Assembly: GCA_017134815.1 (NCBI GenBank)
Contig: CP071032.1
Coordinates: forward strand, 2,848,001 to 2,912,000
Direction of reading: 5' to 3'
DNA length: 64,000 bases
Source of the DNA: Lentisphaerota bacterium
GTDB taxonomy: Bacteria; Verrucomicrobiota; Lentisphaeria; Victivallales; Victivallaceae
Shown here: piece after piece, positions 1-8,932 of the stretch
How the letters are laid out: the number at the start of each line of letters is the position of its first letter
Numbering within the stretch: the first letter of the stretch is position 1
Program-made: the position numbers and the translations under genes
Notes under the pieces: generated by a model
What the model was told of the DNA's origin: nothing
What the model saw: only the letters and a program-made list of their open reading frames with translations
The model's database searches: none

Positions 1-1
1 C

Positions 2-487
2 ATAATCTACATTTCAATACGATTTGAGTTTGCTTATGCGATAGCCTCAATTATCGCTTTGATTCATGATGTTATTGTGGCTACCGGGATATTTGTTGCC
101 TGCGGCAATGAGGTTTCTCTTTCAGTTGTAGCCGCCATCCTGACGATTATCGGTTATTCGCTGAATGATACAATTGTGGTCTTTGACCGTATCCGTGAGG
201 ATGTCAGGCAGGAAAAAGGCCTCAGCTACAAGCAAATCATCAACCTCAGTATTAACCAGACTCTCAGCCGTACTACTTTGACGTCATTTACAACGGCACT
301 GGTGCTTATAATACTGTATTTCTTCGGCGGGATTGCGATCAACGACTTCGTATTCGTCATGCTGCTAGGAGTTATAGTCGGTACCTACTCATCAATTTTT
401 GTTGCCAGCCCGATTGTGGCTTTCTGGCACCGCAAAATTGGTTCACGCATCAAAGACGATGCACCGGTGCCGGTCAGGTCTAAATAA
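2..487 (+). CDS. secF: SecF protein-export membrane protein, C-terminal part (5' end outside window)
   Basis: This is the last ~161 residues of SecF, or of the SecF half of a SecDF fusion. The reading frame is open back to the window edge, so the gene begins upstream. SecD/SecF assist the SecYEG translocon in the inner membrane by coupling the proton gradient to the late steps of protein export. The sequence shows the family signature around SIRFEFAYAI, the HDV turn, the GYSLNDTIVVFDRIRE block at about residues 50-65 of the fragment, then the SINQTLSRTTLTSFTT stretch, all characteristic of SecF transmembrane segments 4-6. It ends with the usual short basic cytoplasmic tail. A strong terminator follows directly, so it is the last gene of its unit. 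Whether secD is fused cannot be seen. Confidence 0.95.
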   Translation: MIYISIRFEFAYAIASIIALIHDVIVATGIFVACGNEVSLSVVAAILTIIGYSLNDTIVVFDRIREDVRQEKGLSYKQIINLSINQTLSRTTLTSFTTALVLIILYFFGGIAINDFVFVMLLGVIVGTYSSIFVASPIVAFWHRKIGSRIKDDAPVPVRSK

Positions 488-495
488 TATTGATT

Positions 496-522
496 AAGCC
501 CGCTTCGGCGGGCTTTTTTTTT
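496..522 (+). terminator. Rho-independent terminator after secF
   Basis: A perfect 8-bp stem (AAGCCCGC / GCGGGCTT) with a TTCG tetraloop is followed by an unbroken run of T. It sits 8 bases after the secF stop codon. Confidence 0.93.
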
Positions 523-590
523 GTCTCCGTTTTGAGTTTTGGCCAATAAAGTCTATTGTAAAGGGAAAGATTAACCTGAATGGAGTTTTT

Positions 591-1955
591 ATGCGCCCGT
601 TAAAATTAGGTTCAGCCGGAATGCGGGGTGTTGTCGGCTCAGGATTGACTCCTGAAAATACTATTAACTTTGCCCGTGCTTTCGGCACATTCATTGACGG
701 CGGCAGAGTAATTGTCGCACGCGACACCCGTTTTTCTTCGGAAATGCTGCATCGTGGTGTGATTTCAGGCCTGCTCAGTTGTGGTTGTGAGGTTTATGAC
801 GCTGGAATAGTACCGGCTCCGCTGGTGCATTTTATGACTGAAAAACTGGAGGCTGTGGGAGCGCTTTTAATTGGTGGCGGGCATCAGTCAGCAGGTTGGA
901 ATTCGATTATTCCGCTAAACCGGAACGGCGCTTACTGCAACAGCATCCAGTTGCGGGAGCTTTTTGATATTTACCACAGCCGGCGTTTTTTAGCCAGTGA
1001 CTGGAGCGGAGTAAAGAAGCCAGTCCCGGTAAACCGGGGTATCCTTGACAGTTATCTGGACGCGTTGTGTGCACTTATTGATGTGGAATCAATTGCGGCG
1101 GCCGGCTTGCGAGTTGTCTGTGATTTCTGCAACGGCTCCGGTTCGGTAATGGCTGAGAAGCTGGCTTTGCGGCTGGGAGTGGAAATTATACCTATAAACA
1201 ACGTTTTATCAGGAGTGCTGCCGCATGATCCGGAGCCGCGTCCACGCAGTTCATTTCAGGTGCAGGCGCTCATGGAGCCGCTAAAGGCTGACGCCGGATT
1301 TGTTTTCAACAGTGATATGAGCCGGGTATGTCTGGTTTCCGACAGCGGTGAAACTCTTTCAGAGGAGTACAGTTTTCCGCTGGGAGCCGGTTATATGCTG
1401 CATAAGTCAAGTCAGCAGAACCCGCGTGTGGTTACCAACATTTGTTCGTCCCGCAGCCTTGATGAAGTTGTAAAGGCACAGGGTGGGACTGTTATCAAAA
1501 CCCGCGTCGGGCAGTCAAACGTAATTGATCACATGAAAGAGTCAGGGGCTGTTCTTGGAGGAGAAGGCTGTGGAGCATTCGCCTGCAGCAGCTGGCTTGA
1601 TGGTTTTGACGCCTTTTTTATGACCGCTGTGGTCCTGGAAGCGATGGCTGCCAGGAAAATGCGTTTATCTGAACTGGTTGACGAATTGCCGCGTTATCAT
1701 ATTGTCAAAAAGACGATAAATTGTTCTTCAGCTCATGCATTTACTATTATCCGCAGCCTGCGCGAGCATTTCAAAGATGCAGACGTATCGGAAGAAGACG
1801 GTTTGCGTTTTGACTGGCCGGACGGGTGGATCAGTATAAGGACATCGACTACCGATCAGGTCATCAGACTGATATCAGAGTGGAAAAATAAAAACATGGC
1901 TGAAGACAAGGCTATGCATATTCGCGGAATAATAGAAAGGCTGACTGCGTCATGA
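591..1955 (+). CDS. Degenerate phosphohexomutase-family protein, predicted catalytically inactive
   Basis: 454 residues, full length for the alpha-D-phosphohexomutase family (phosphomannomutase/phosphoglucomutase/GlmM), and clearly a paralogue of the equally long next gene. Every catalytic loop has decayed although the fold-defining segments remain. The phosphoserine loop reads GGGHQS (about 95-100), with Gly97 where the partner has Ser102. The metal-binding loop reads NSDMSR (240-245) instead of DPDGDR. The sugar loop reads GEGCGA, and the C-terminal phosphate loop RTSTTDQ (417-423) replaces RPSNTEP. There are no stops or frameshifts, so it is maintained as a protein. A GGAG ribosome site lies 5 bases before the ATG. 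Its stop overlaps the start of the active copy (ATGA), implying translational coupling and probably a stoichiometric partner. Inference: a structural or regulatory subunit of the mutase. Its role is not established. Confidence 0.85.
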   Translation: MRPLKLGSAGMRGVVGSGLTPENTINFARAFGTFIDGGRVIVARDTRFSSEMLHRGVISGLLSCGCEVYDAGIVPAPLVHFMTEKLEAVGALLIGGGHQSAGWNSIIPLNRNGAYCNSIQLRELFDIYHSRRFLASDWSGVKKPVPVNRGILDSYLDALCALIDVESIAAAGLRVVCDFCNGSGSVMAEKLALRLGVEIIPINNVLSGVLPHDPEPRPRSSFQVQALMEPLKADAGFVFNSDMSRVCLVSDSGETLSEEYSFPLGAGYMLHKSSQQNPRVVTNICSSRSLDEVVKAQGGTVIKTRVGQSNVIDHMKESGAVLGGEGCGAFACSSWLDGFDAFFMTAVVLEAMAARKMRLSELVDELPRYHIVKKTINCSSAHAFTIIRSLREHFKDADVSEEDGLRFDWPDGWISIRTSTTDQVIRLISEWKNKNMAEDKAMHIRGIIERLTAS

Positions 1956-3316
1956 ATAAGGACATGATACATTCTTTAAAGTTTTCTGAAGCTGGAGTGC
2001 GCGGCATTGTCGGCGAATCACTGTCACCGCTCCTGACTGCCAATCTGGCTTCTGCTTTTGGCCATTATGTAGGCGGAGGGCGGGTAATAATCGGGCGCGA
2101 TACCAGGCCTACGGGGGAAATGCTGGAAAACTCAGTTATTGCCGGGCTGCTGGCTGTAGGCTGCCAGCCGGTTATACTCGGAATTGTTCCTACTCCAACT
2201 GTACAGATGCTGGTTGAGCGCTATAATGCCAGCGGTGGCATAGCTATTACCGCAAGCCATAATCCTTCTGAATGGAATGCCCTGAAGTTTATAGGGCCTC
2301 GCGGCATGTTCCTGGATCCGGGAGAGTCATCTGAGCTCTTTGATATCTACACCCAGGGTGACTTGAGGTATTGCTCTGAACAGGATCTGCGTGATTTGCG
2401 ATATGACACCAGTGCTTTTGAATATCATATGAAAAAAATATTTAAAGAAATTGATATTAAGGCTATAAGAGCCTGCAGGTTCAAGGTGGCGGTAGATTGC
2501 TGCAATGGTGTAGGGGCTCTATTTACCCGGCGCTTTCTGGAAGAGCTCGGTTGTGAGGTTATTACGGTTTTTGATACTCTTGGGAAGGGATTTGAGAGGC
2601 AGCCGGAGCCGATCGCACAAAACCTTGGAACTTTATCAAAGTCTGTCAGCAGTAATAAATGCGTTGCCGGCTTTGCTCATGACCCAGACGGGGATCGCCT
2701 GGCGGTTGTCGCGGATGATGGGAAGCCACTGGGAGTGCAATATACTGTTTTGCTGGCAGTTGACCATGTGCTGTCAGAGAGCCCGGGACCGGTGGCGGTC
2801 AATATTCAGACCAGCCGGGCTGTGCAGGATGTTGCTGAGTCTTATGGTTGTGAGGTGCATTACTCAAAAGTCGGCGAAATCAATGTTGTTGATAAAATGA
2901 TTGAATGCAGTGCTGAAATCGGCGGAGAAGGCAACAGTGGCGGAGTAATCTGGAGACGAATCCATCCCGGACGGGACAGTTATGTGGCAATGGCGCTGAT
3001 TCTGGAGATGCTGGCGCTTTCCGGAGAAAAGCTTACTGAAATCAGGGATGACTTGCCGGTTTATCACAATCTTTCAAAAAAATATGACTGTACTGCCTGC
3101 CGTGCCCGTGAAGTTGTTTTGTCAATGGCTGAAAAATATAGTGACTATCGCATATTCCGACTGGATGGGCTGCGCATCGATCTGGATTCCGGCTGGGTGC
3201 TGATAAGGCCTTCAAATACAGAGCCCGTGCTGCGACTGACAGTAGAAGCTCAGAAACCTGAAGAAGCTGAAGCTTTGCTGGAAAAGTTTTCTGAAGAAGT
3301 TCAGGAATTAATATAA
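1952..3316 (+). CDS. Phosphohexomutase (phosphomannomutase/phosphoglucosamine mutase family), active copy
   Basis: 454 residues. The enzyme interconverts hexose 1- and 6-phosphates through a phosphoserine, feeding nucleotide-sugar synthesis for peptidoglycan, LPS or glycogen in the cytoplasm. All signature loops are intact: TASHNP (100-105, catalytic Ser102), metal loop DPDGDR (244-249), sugar-specificity loop GEGNSG (325-330) and phosphate loop RPSNTEP (419-425). The GEGN form is shared by phosphomannomutases and archaeal-type phosphoglucosamine mutases, so the substrate cannot be read safely. The ATG overlaps the stop of the degenerate paralogue by 4 bases; an alternative ATG lies at codon 5. 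A HAD phosphatase follows after 13 bases, probably in the same operon. Confidence 0.9.
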   Translation: MNKDMIHSLKFSEAGVRGIVGESLSPLLTANLASAFGHYVGGGRVIIGRDTRPTGEMLENSVIAGLLAVGCQPVILGIVPTPTVQMLVERYNASGGIAITASHNPSEWNALKFIGPRGMFLDPGESSELFDIYTQGDLRYCSEQDLRDLRYDTSAFEYHMKKIFKEIDIKAIRACRFKVAVDCCNGVGALFTRRFLEELGCEVITVFDTLGKGFERQPEPIAQNLGTLSKSVSSNKCVAGFAHDPDGDRLAVVADDGKPLGVQYTVLLAVDHVLSESPGPVAVNIQTSRAVQDVAESYGCEVHYSKVGEINVVDKMIECSAEIGGEGNSGGVIWRRIHPGRDSYVAMALILEMLALSGEKLTEIRDDLPVYHNLSKKYDCTACRAREVVLSMAEKYSDYRIFRLDGLRIDLDSGWVLIRPSNTEPVLRLTVEAQKPEEAEALLEKFSEEVQELI

Positions 3317-3329
3317 AAAGGGAAAAGAA

Positions 3330-3989
3330 ATGAGCGAACCGAAAATTTATTTTTTTGATATGGATCATACCCTGATCAATAATGATTGCGACATGTCCTG
3401 GAAAGAATTTGTAGTAGCTGAAAAACTGGCCGGTCCGGAGGCTCTGGAGGATGCTGATTATTTCTATGAGCGATACGTAGAGGGGACGCTGCCGGTTGAC
3501 GAATTTATGAAATTCCAGCTTAACGAATTTATAGGGCATACCGAACAGGAGATGCTGGAACTTTCTGATCGGCATTTTCGCAATTTCGTATTTGATAAAA
3601 TATATCAGGATGCAGTTGATGAAGTACAGGCCTGCAAGGAAAAGGACATTCCAGTTGTGCTGCTGAGTGCCACAAATCGTATAATTGCGTCACCAGTGGC
3701 TGAGTATTTCGGTTTTAACGCTATTGTCGCAGTTGACCTGGAGAAGAAAGACGGCTGCTTTACCGGCTATATAAAAGGTGTTTATACTATGGGGGAAGGC
3801 AAGGTTGAAGCGGCTGCCGCCTACTGTGAAAAGCACGGGTTTAAACTGCAGGATGCGGCTTATTATGGTGACAGCGTAAATGACGTCAATATCTTGTCAG
3901 CGGTTGGTTTCCCTTATGTGGTAAATCCTGCTCCGGCACTGAGGAAAGCTGCCGAGAAAAACAACTGGCCGATTCTAAGCTTCAAGTAA
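3330..3989 (+). CDS. HAD superfamily subfamily IB phosphatase (SerB-like)
   Basis: 219 residues, the usual length for HAD-IB hydrolases. The nucleophile motif DMDHT lies at residues 10-14 (motif I, DxDxT). Motif II is the serine in LLSATN (about 113), motif III is the lysine in GEGKVEA, and motif IV is YYGDSVNDVNIL near residue 182, giving a complete Mg-dependent phosphatase site. A helical cap follows motif I. Relatives dephosphorylate phosphoserine or small phosphorylated metabolites; the exact substrate is unknown. The gene starts 13 bases after the mutase with a purine-rich AAAGGGAAAAG ribosome site, so it is probably co-transcribed with the mutase pair. Confidence 0.85.
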   Translation: MSEPKIYFFDMDHTLINNDCDMSWKEFVVAEKLAGPEALEDADYFYERYVEGTLPVDEFMKFQLNEFIGHTEQEMLELSDRHFRNFVFDKIYQDAVDEVQACKEKDIPVVLLSATNRIIASPVAEYFGFNAIVAVDLEKKDGCFTGYIKGVYTMGEGKVEAAAAYCEKHGFKLQDAAYYGDSVNDVNILSAVGFPYVVNPAPALRKAAEKNNWPILSFK

Positions 3990-4011
3990 TGTGCAAACTT
4001 TTCTGCACATA

Positions 4012-4035
4012 ATAATCCCCGTAAATGGGGATTAT
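4012..4035. terminator. Hairpin between convergent genes
   Basis: A 9-bp perfect stem ATAATCCCC / GGGGATTAT with a 6-base loop lies between the HAD phosphatase and the convergent helicase gene. A second small stem (GTGCA/TGCAC) precedes it. There is no long T run, so it is a probable bidirectional or processed end. Confidence 0.55.
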
Positions 4036-4056
4036 CATGCCTGCAGGCGCTTTCAG

Positions 4057-5307
4057 TTACACCTTTGACTTGGTTCGGTTGAAGCGACGGCCGGTCCTGC
4101 CTGATTTCCTGGCGGATTGGGCTGACTTAGTGGTGCTGCGCTGCCTGCCGTAATTTCTTTTAGGCGGTCTCTCCTGCTTCACTTTTTCAAAGTTTCTGAC
4201 TCTTACGCGCTTAATGTTCCAGTTGAGAAACTTTTCAATTCCAGTCAGCAGCGGTTTTTCATCGCCGGAAACCAGTGATATTGCTATGCCTTCGGCACCT
4301 GCGCGTCCGGTTCTGCCAATGCGATGTACGTAGTCTTCAGGGACATTGGGCAGTTCATAGTTTACAACATGTGGCAGATCAGCTATATCCAGGCCGCGAG
4401 CCGCTATATCGGTGGCGATCATGGCCGTAATTTTACCGGATTTGAAGTCAGCCAGAACGCGAGTCCGCGCTGACTGGGTTTTTCCGCCGTGGATAGCAGC
4501 AGCAGCGATGCCGTCTCTGGACAGCTGTTTTGCCAGTTTATCCGCTCCCCACTTGGTGCGGGTGAAAACTAAAGTGCGAGTCCATTCTTCTTCTCTTATC
4601 AGGTGTGACAGCAGATGACGTTTTTGCCCTTTCTCAATAAGGTGTACAACCTGTCTGACCTTCTCCGCGGTAGAATTTTTGCGATCAGCTTCAATAGTTA
4701 CGGGGTTATCAAGAATCTGATGGCTCAACCGTTTGACAGCTTTAGGGAACGTGGCCGAAAACAGCAGGTTCTGGCGCTTTGGCGGAAGCAGGTCAAGTAC
4801 TTTGCGGATATCATGGATGAACCCCATATCCAGCATACGGTCAGCCTCGTCCAGAATCAGAATTTCTATTTTGGACAAATCTGCAGTTTTCTGTTCAACG
4901 TGATCCAGCAGACGACCCGGAGTTGCGACCAGAATATCGACTCCCTGCCGCAGCCGGTTTATCTGCGGGTTGATACCTACGCCGCCAAAGACAGCAACCG
5001 AACGCGTCCGAAGTTTGCCGCCGTAAGTTTTGACGCTTTGTTCAACCTGAGCGGCCAGCTCCCGGGTAGGGGTTAGAACCAGCACTCGCGGTTTTCTTTC
5101 TCCGCTTTTTGAGTTGTGCAGTATCTGCAGGACGGGCAAAGTAAACGCAGCGGTCTTTCCAGTCCCGGTCTGAGCGCTGCCAAGCACATCACGGCCCTCC
5201 AGGATTACCGGTATGGATTTTGCCTGTATCGGTGTAGGCTTTTCATAGCCTTGAGTTCCAATAGTACTTAATAAATCGGGTATCAGCCCTAATTTTTCAA
5301 AAGTCAT
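4057..5307 (-). CDS. DEAD-box ATP-dependent RNA helicase, RhlE type
   Basis: 416 residues with the full DEAD-box set in order: Q motif around 20-28 (GYEKPTPIQ), Walker A AQTGTGKT (45-52), PTRELA (80-85), TPGR (129-132), Walker B DEAD (153-156), SAT, then in the second RecA domain [16 protein letters not shown] and [10 protein letters not shown]. It ends in a strongly basic Arg/Lys/Ser tail (about 375-416) typical of RhlE-like helicases and likely to bind RNA non-specifically. Such enzymes unwind structured RNA during ribosome assembly and mRNA decay and are often cold-induced. It is a single-gene unit, with a 215-base AT-rich gap separating it from the lipase gene upstream on the same strand. 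Confidence 0.93.
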   Translation of the reverse strand: MTFEKLGLIPDLLSTIGTQGYEKPTPIQAKSIPVILEGRDVLGSAQTGTGKTAAFTLPVLQILHNSKSGERKPRVLVLTPTRELAAQVEQSVKTYGGKLRTRSVAVFGGVGINPQINRLRQGVDILVATPGRLLDHVEQKTADLSKIEILILDEADRMLDMGFIHDIRKVLDLLPPKRQNLLFSATFPKAVKRLSHQILDNPVTIEADRKNSTAEKVRQVVHLIEKGQKRHLLSHLIREEEWTRTLVFTRTKWGADKLAKQLSRDGIAAAAIHGGKTQSARTRVLADFKSGKITAMIATDIAARGLDIADLPHVVNYELPNVPEDYVHRIGRTGRAGAEGIAISLVSGDEKPLLTGIEKFLNWNIKRVRVRNFEKVKQERPPKRNYGRQRSTTKSAQSARKSGRTGRRFNRTKSKV

Positions 5308-5522
5308 CTTTTCTATAGTTCCTTGTCGAAAATATTTAAACAGTTAATTTCCACAGCGGGTTCTGTTTTTGATCGAATTTTGTAAATAATTAAAAATCAA
5401 ATATTTAATTTAGCACAGTAGTTGATGATTGCTATCGACAAGACGAAAAAATACTGATATTAGTTATCTCTAATGTTTGAAGTTATGCATAATTCTGGTG
5501 GTGACCCGGAAATGCTCCGGGT

Positions 5523-7232
5523 TCAAACATTTCTCATCTCAAGGTTATTATAAATAGTCTGTTTCAGCTTTCTGCTCTTTAATTCGTATGCTGAAAGACC
5601 TGAATACTTGAGAAGATCGTCACGATCCAGTTTATGACTGGCATCGTAACCGAGAGCCTTTTGAATAATTTTTTTATAATGTGAGAAGTTGGCGTTTAAA
5701 AGTTTGAGTGTGCGTTTGCTGCTTGAGGAGGCATCTTTTTTAAAGAGTTTTCCCCTGATGCATAAGGTGATTTTGACCACATGCTTAAGTGTATCGGCTT
5801 CCTTTGAAGAATCCCACTTGCCATATCTGCCGGCACCGATGTCATTAATAATGACGTCCAGGTTTCTGCCTTTTTTATTTGGATTCAGAAGCGAAATAAA
5901 TCGCCATGAATACCGGGGACTGGTTGAGGTAAGTATTTCTCTGATAAATTCCTGCATTACCCTTGGAGAGCGGCAGCCGGGTCCGTATGCGTTCATGTCT
6001 GCCTGATTTGGAGAAGTGAATTCCTGATAGTTGGTAATGAGGTATGAAAAAGCTTTGCAGACTGCAGGCTTTCTGTTAAGATTTTGAATTATGCCTATCA
6101 AGTGAGGCGCTTCAGTAACAATATAATCATTCATTACAACTGCAAGATCAGAGCTGTAGCTGTTCTTATACTTTTCAACAGTATAACCATCTATATTATT
6201 GGCCCGGTGAGCGATGACTCTTTTTTTATAACCCATGTACCTGGGTTGTTTTTCAATATCGTTAAAGCGCCGTTTTCCGGTCAGGGCTTTAAGAATGTTA
6301 TCGGTGTAGGTTTTTAAACTGATGTCATAGTCATCAAAGATTTCATACATTGTTTTAAAGGTGTACTGTCCGGCACCATAATCTTTTTTTCGGGCAACAA
6401 AATAAAGAGAAGAAACCTGTCCGTGATCGCCTCTGACAAAGTGTATTCTGGCTTCAGTTGAATCATGGATCAGCAGTGGACAGGGGTTCTGCTCTGCACT
6501 GCCGTATTTCACCGGCAGCTGGGGCAGAAACGGGGCACGAAACTCATGGGTGGCATAGAATATATCAGCCTTAAGTACCTTGTCACCGATAATGAACGGG
6601 TTTACTTGCGGAAGCCCATTGTGTTTGGGAGTATCATATTTGAAAAAATTCTGCACATAACCGTACTGGTTGCCGGCGACCGGATCGAGAAGGAGCAGAT
6701 GTTTTATTTCGATTCCCATCTGACTTAACTGGTTAGACAGGGCAATTGCTGTAATTGCCCCACGGCTGAACCCGGCCACAATAATATCGTATTTTTCGAG
6801 GGGCAGGTTAGCAATGAAAGTCGAGGCCTGCATCATATTGTGTTCCCACCCGTTGCCAAAAATTTGGTTGAGCACTTTTAATTTGAAAGATTTGGCTCTC
6901 GGAAGAAGAGATTTGTGAGCCTTGATCGGGAAAAGTGATTTACGACCGGGATTGCCGGAATTTGCAAAATGTGGATTATCATGTTTTGATTTAGGTGCCC
7001 CCGGGCCGGGAAAATATACTTTGATGTCCTGATATTTGCTTTTTCCAAGTTCATGGTGCCAGTCAACGTTCATTTTTAAATCAATCGGGCTGGCTGCCGT
7101 GTGCATATAGAATTCGGCAATATGAGACCTGCCCAGTTCTTTTTCGGTTTTAGAGTTTATATTTTCGGCAGTTCCTTCGAAAAATACCAGGCAATGTGGT
7201 TTGGGGACGAGATTGTCATTTTCACTAGACAT
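5523..7232 (-). CDS. DUF2235 alpha/beta-hydrolase, candidate type VI lipase effector (Tle1-like)
   Basis: 569 residues, no signal peptide. The N-terminal half fits the DUF2235 family: FFEGTAEN near 17-24 (the F-D/E-GT start motif), nucleophile elbow GFSRGA at 154-159 with Ser156, LLLDPV at 180-185 with Asp183, and RGDHGQV with His270. Together these form a plausible Ser-Asp-His triad. The G-x-S-x-G elbow with Arg after Ser is the form found in Tle1 phospholipase effectors of type VI secretion. The C-terminal ~250 residues are not recognised. It lies downstream of vgrG and a DUF6931 gene on the same strand, 404 bases away, which supports a cargo role. No neighbouring immunity-type lipoprotein gene is visible. 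Lipase activity and secretion are inferences. Confidence 0.75.
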   Translation of the reverse strand: MSSENDNLVPKPHCLVFFEGTAENINSKTEKELGRSHIAEFYMHTAASPIDLKMNVDWHHELGKSKYQDIKVYFPGPGAPKSKHDNPHFANSGNPGRKSLFPIKAHKSLLPRAKSFKLKVLNQIFGNGWEHNMMQASTFIANLPLEKYDIIVAGFSRGAITAIALSNQLSQMGIEIKHLLLLDPVAGNQYGYVQNFFKYDTPKHNGLPQVNPFIIGDKVLKADIFYATHEFRAPFLPQLPVKYGSAEQNPCPLLIHDSTEARIHFVRGDHGQVSSLYFVARKKDYGAGQYTFKTMYEIFDDYDISLKTYTDNILKALTGKRRFNDIEKQPRYMGYKKRVIAHRANNIDGYTVEKYKNSYSSDLAVVMNDYIVTEAPHLIGIIQNLNRKPAVCKAFSYLITNYQEFTSPNQADMNAYGPGCRSPRVMQEFIREILTSTSPRYSWRFISLLNPNKKGRNLDVIINDIGAGRYGKWDSSKEADTLKHVVKITLCIRGKLFKKDASSSSKRTLKLLNANFSHYKKIIQKALGYDASHKLDRDDLLKYSGLSAYELKSRKLKQTIYNNLEMRNV

Positions 7233-7636
7233 AATATTTATAGATCCTTATGAATTCTCTTCAGTAACCAAAGTAATAAGACATTTACATTGGGTGCCAG
7301 TTCATTTTTTAGTGTTTTCAAGTCAAATACTTAAGAATAAAATTCATAAGAAGAAAAATGCTGCTGGACTTTAATTATAAAAAAATAAATATTTCTCTGG
7401 GAATAGAATCTGATTTTTCTGCATATAATTGTGCTATGTTTAATTGTGGAGGCCTTATTTGCAGCAGCTTAATATTTTAATATATTCCATTCGTTTTGTC
7501 AGGCTGAAAACAGGTTAAAATACTTTAAATGGAAATTATTGCTTATTGATATATTTAAAATTGAATAGTAAAATTTATTAACATTTCTCATTTTTGATAA
7601 AAAATATTTAATCTGCAAATCCATTGCTAACTGTAT
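7233..7636. other. AT-rich gap between the lipase and DUF6931 genes
   Basis: 404 bases, conspicuously AT-rich, without an open frame of note on either strand. It probably carries the lipase gene's own promoter and the end of the vgrG-DUF6931 transcript. I see no clear terminator and no small immunity-like gene. Confidence 0.5.
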
Positions 7637-8917
7637 TTAAATACGTGGAGGAAAGGAGGCTTCACTTTTCCGGCCAAAGCCATGCCTTGCTTCCATACTG
7701 TTGACAGGCTCTGAACATGAACTTGAAATTGCATGAGATTGTTTTTCTGTTCTCCATAGTTTATCCCAGGTGAGAATACCGGTAATGCAGTCAATTCCTA
7801 TTTGCAGGTAATCATGGTACCGTCTGCTGTATGCTTTGCTGCCGCCGTTATCCATGCAGCAGCGAAAAAGGGTGTTGGACAGGCCTTTGGCGGCAAGTCC
7901 CGCTGGAGGGTGGACAGCCTGTTCGTTCTCCGGAGCAAGACTGGAATTGCTCCAGTATGCTGACAGGGCGCAAAGGCCTTCCGGTTCGTGCATTTTTGGG
8001 TGTGCTGCATTTCTGCATAAAATACCATTTGAGTTAACCGGGGTCAATATCCAGCGTTTTACGGCTGCAAGTGGTGAGTCCTCAGAATTTGACGGTTTGG
8101 GTTTTGGCAGGCCTGGAATTTTAAGTGGAAAATGCTGTGCGGCAGTTTTGTTTATAAAACTCTCCATTTCGTCAATTCGCTCTTTGATACCTGCATAAAA
8201 CTGGTCAATACGGCCAGAGTCTTTAGGTATTGGAGCGGGGTTAAGTTCTTTTTCAATTATCTGTTTCACCTGAATGAGCGGATTGATACCATTTTCAATT
8301 TCATAGTTGGTGTAAATTTTATCCAGCCTGGCTCGAGAGGCGGCAATTTCAGCGGGAGAAAATGCTGCCAAAGCGTTTTCAAGCTGATCGATTACAGTTT
8401 TAGGGCCGGCAAGTTCTGAATCGTTTAAGAGTGTGAAATGCTGTTGAACAGCCTGGAGCGGATCATCCTGATCTTTGATTTTATTGCCGGCAATCTTCTG
8501 CATCGTTGCGGCAATGGCGGCGGCTTTTGCTTCCTCCTCTTCCCGCAGTTTATGCAGTGCTGAGGCATCGCTCCAGCCTTTCAGTTTATTTTTAATTTCT
8601 TCCTGCATTTTCTCTTCCGGGGTAAGCTGATGTTGCCGGTTTGCCTGCTCCAGTTCAAGCTGGAGGTCTTTTACGCAATTGTAAACCCACCATACTCCTA
8701 CTCTCGGGTTTATGCAATGTGCCATGAAATCACAGGCCTCTTTATACATTTTAACTGCTGCAAGTTCTTTGATTAACTCTTCAGATGACATTGTCCGCCT
8801 GATAATCGCGGCAACATCGTCGTCGGGCGTGAACGCATTGCAGTTTACAGCCTCTTCGACACTGTGATGCTTCAGGTAAATAAAAGGTATATCAAATCTT
8901 TTTCCGTCCCAGGCCAT
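7637..8917 (-). CDS. DUF6931 protein with long internal insertion, type VI secretion-associated
   Basis: 426 residues from the ATG at 8917, chosen because GAGGAA lies 7 bases before it. A GTG four codons earlier would swallow that ribosome site. The N-terminal part (about 30-90) matches the first half of DUF6931: DMS-type ELIKEL, YKEACDFMAHC and the RVGVWWVYNC block. The second half of the same domain appears at about 281-382 (SPLAAVKRWIL, LCALSAYWSNSSLAP, PPAGLAAKGLS, YLQIGID). Between them lies ~190 residues of Glu/Lys/Ala-rich, largely helical, coiled-coil-like sequence that ordinary ~200-residue family members lack. From memory, DUF6931 genes accompany vgrG genes, but their function is unknown; adaptor or chaperone for effector loading is a guess. 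It starts 15 bases after the vgrG stop, so the two are one operon. Confidence 0.72.
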   Translation of the reverse strand: MAWDGKRFDIPFIYLKHHSVEEAVNCNAFTPDDDVAAIIRRTMSSEELIKELAAVKMYKEACDFMAHCINPRVGVWWVYNCVKDLQLELEQANRQHQLTPEEKMQEEIKNKLKGWSDASALHKLREEEEAKAAAIAATMQKIAGNKIKDQDDPLQAVQQHFTLLNDSELAGPKTVIDQLENALAAFSPAEIAASRARLDKIYTNYEIENGINPLIQVKQIIEKELNPAPIPKDSGRIDQFYAGIKERIDEMESFINKTAAQHFPLKIPGLPKPKPSNSEDSPLAAVKRWILTPVNSNGILCRNAAHPKMHEPEGLCALSAYWSNSSLAPENEQAVHPPAGLAAKGLSNTLFRCCMDNGGSKAYSRRYHDYLQIGIDCITGILTWDKLWRTEKQSHAISSSCSEPVNSMEARHGFGRKSEASFPPRI

Positions 8918-8932
8918 TTTATTCCTCACTTG

